Positions 6,763-6,802 of a stretch of 6,802 nucleotides of DNA are shown here, piece after piece (positions within the stretch are counted from its first letter, which is position 1; every line of letters begins with the position of its first letter). The notes under the pieces were generated by a model. The model worked only from the letters and a program-made list of their open reading frames with translations. It did not search any database and was not told the origin of the DNA. This DNA is from Aquificota bacterium (lineage in GTDB: Bacteria > Thermosulfidibacterota > Thermosulfidibacteria > Thermosulfidibacterales > B14-G1): contig QMPS01000041.1 of the NCBI GenBank assembly GCA_003648675.1, positions 1 through 6,802 on the forward strand, read 5' to 3'. Made by a program: the position numbers and the translations under genes.

Positions 6763-6770
6763 AGGAGGTG
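6763..6770 (+). promoter_or_regulatory. Strong Shine-Dalgarno sequence of the divergent gene
   Basis: AGGAGGTG, close to the full anti-16S complement, lies six bases before ATG 6777. It is the main evidence that a real plus-strand gene begins at the window's edge. Confidence 0.75.
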
Positions 6771-6776
6771 CCCGAA

Positions 6777-6802
6777 ATGTTAGACTTCGAGCATTACAAC
6801 CC
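6777..6802 (+). CDS. 5' end of a divergent gene, possibly iron-containing alcohol dehydrogenase
   Basis: Only the first nine residues can be read: MLDFEHYNP, the last from a CC-x codon cut by the window edge. The start is well supported by AGGAGGTG six bases upstream. The pattern M-x-x-F-x-x-YNP is how many iron-containing (butanol-type) alcohol dehydrogenases begin, where it continues into T-x-I-x-F-G. These enzymes reduce aldehydes or ketones with NAD(P)H at an Fe or Zn centre. Nine residues cannot prove this. DnaA would be the positional expectation beside rpmH, but the sequence does not look like a DnaA N-terminus. That a gene starts here is much more certain than what it encodes. Confidence 0.5.

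Larger units (their letters stand above)
6620..6776. other. Divergent intergenic region between rpmH and the plus-strand gene
   Basis: These 157 bases separate the two divergent genes and are richer in A/T than the coding parts. They hold the candidate rpmH promoter on the minus strand. On the plus strand a TAAAAT near 6737-6742 could be a -10, but no good -35 is at the right distance. I see no DnaA box (TTATCCACA or close variants on either strand), no AT-rich unwinding tract and no tandem repeats, so there is no support for a replication origin here even though rpmH often borders dnaA. Confidence 0.5.

Noticed and set aside
6620..6776. Possible replication origin next to rpmH
   Set aside because: No DnaA boxes, AT-rich unwinding region or repeats are visible, and the neighbouring plus-strand start does not look like DnaA.

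Overview
The window reads as a bacterial chromosomal segment from a diderm. Both the heptosyltransferase-type glycosyltransferase and the AsmA/YhdP-like protein point to an outer membrane with lipopolysaccharide. Base composition is moderately GC-rich. Coding strands are purine-rich, with very frequent AGG/AGA arginine codons and many Lys/Glu/Arg-rich stretches, a pattern often seen in thermophiles. The gene order (rpmH, rnpA, yidD, yidC, mnmE) and YidC sequence features resemble deltaproteobacterial or Thermodesulfobacteriota-like lineages. This placement is inference; no rRNA or other marker is present to settle it.

Almost everything lies on the minus strand as one probable transcription unit, read from right to left. 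rpmH (6485-6619, TTG start) overlaps rnpA (6153-6485) by one base in TGATG. rnpA overlaps yidD (5911-6156) in ATGA. yidD abuts yidC (4339-5910) with no spacer. A 67-base gap containing a strong GC-rich hairpin leads to mnmE (2883-4271). A 46-base gap with a hairpin over the ribosome-binding region leads to a GT9 glycosyltransferase (1853-2836). That gene overlaps by 14 bases a long AsmA/YhdP-like gene (GTG start at 1866), which runs off the left edge with 622 codons visible. The jag/khpB gene, common between yidC and mnmE, is absent.

At the right edge, a divergent plus-strand gene begins at 6777 behind a near-perfect Shine-Dalgarno sequence. Only nine residues can be read (MLDFEHYNP). They resemble the N-terminus of iron-containing alcohol dehydrogenases of the butanol dehydrogenase type rather than DnaA, and no DnaA boxes are visible in the 157-base divergent intergenic region.

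Functionally, the operon links ribosome and RNase P biogenesis (L34, RNase P protein), inner-membrane protein insertion (YidD, YidC), tRNA wobble-uridine modification (MnmE) and envelope building (GT9 transferase, AsmA-like protein). I see no clear evidence of a wholly new system, mobile element, CRISPR array or RNA gene. The most interesting points are the two intercistronic hairpins, the joining of outer-membrane assembly genes to the YidC/MnmE block, the loss of jag, and the identity of the divergent gene.
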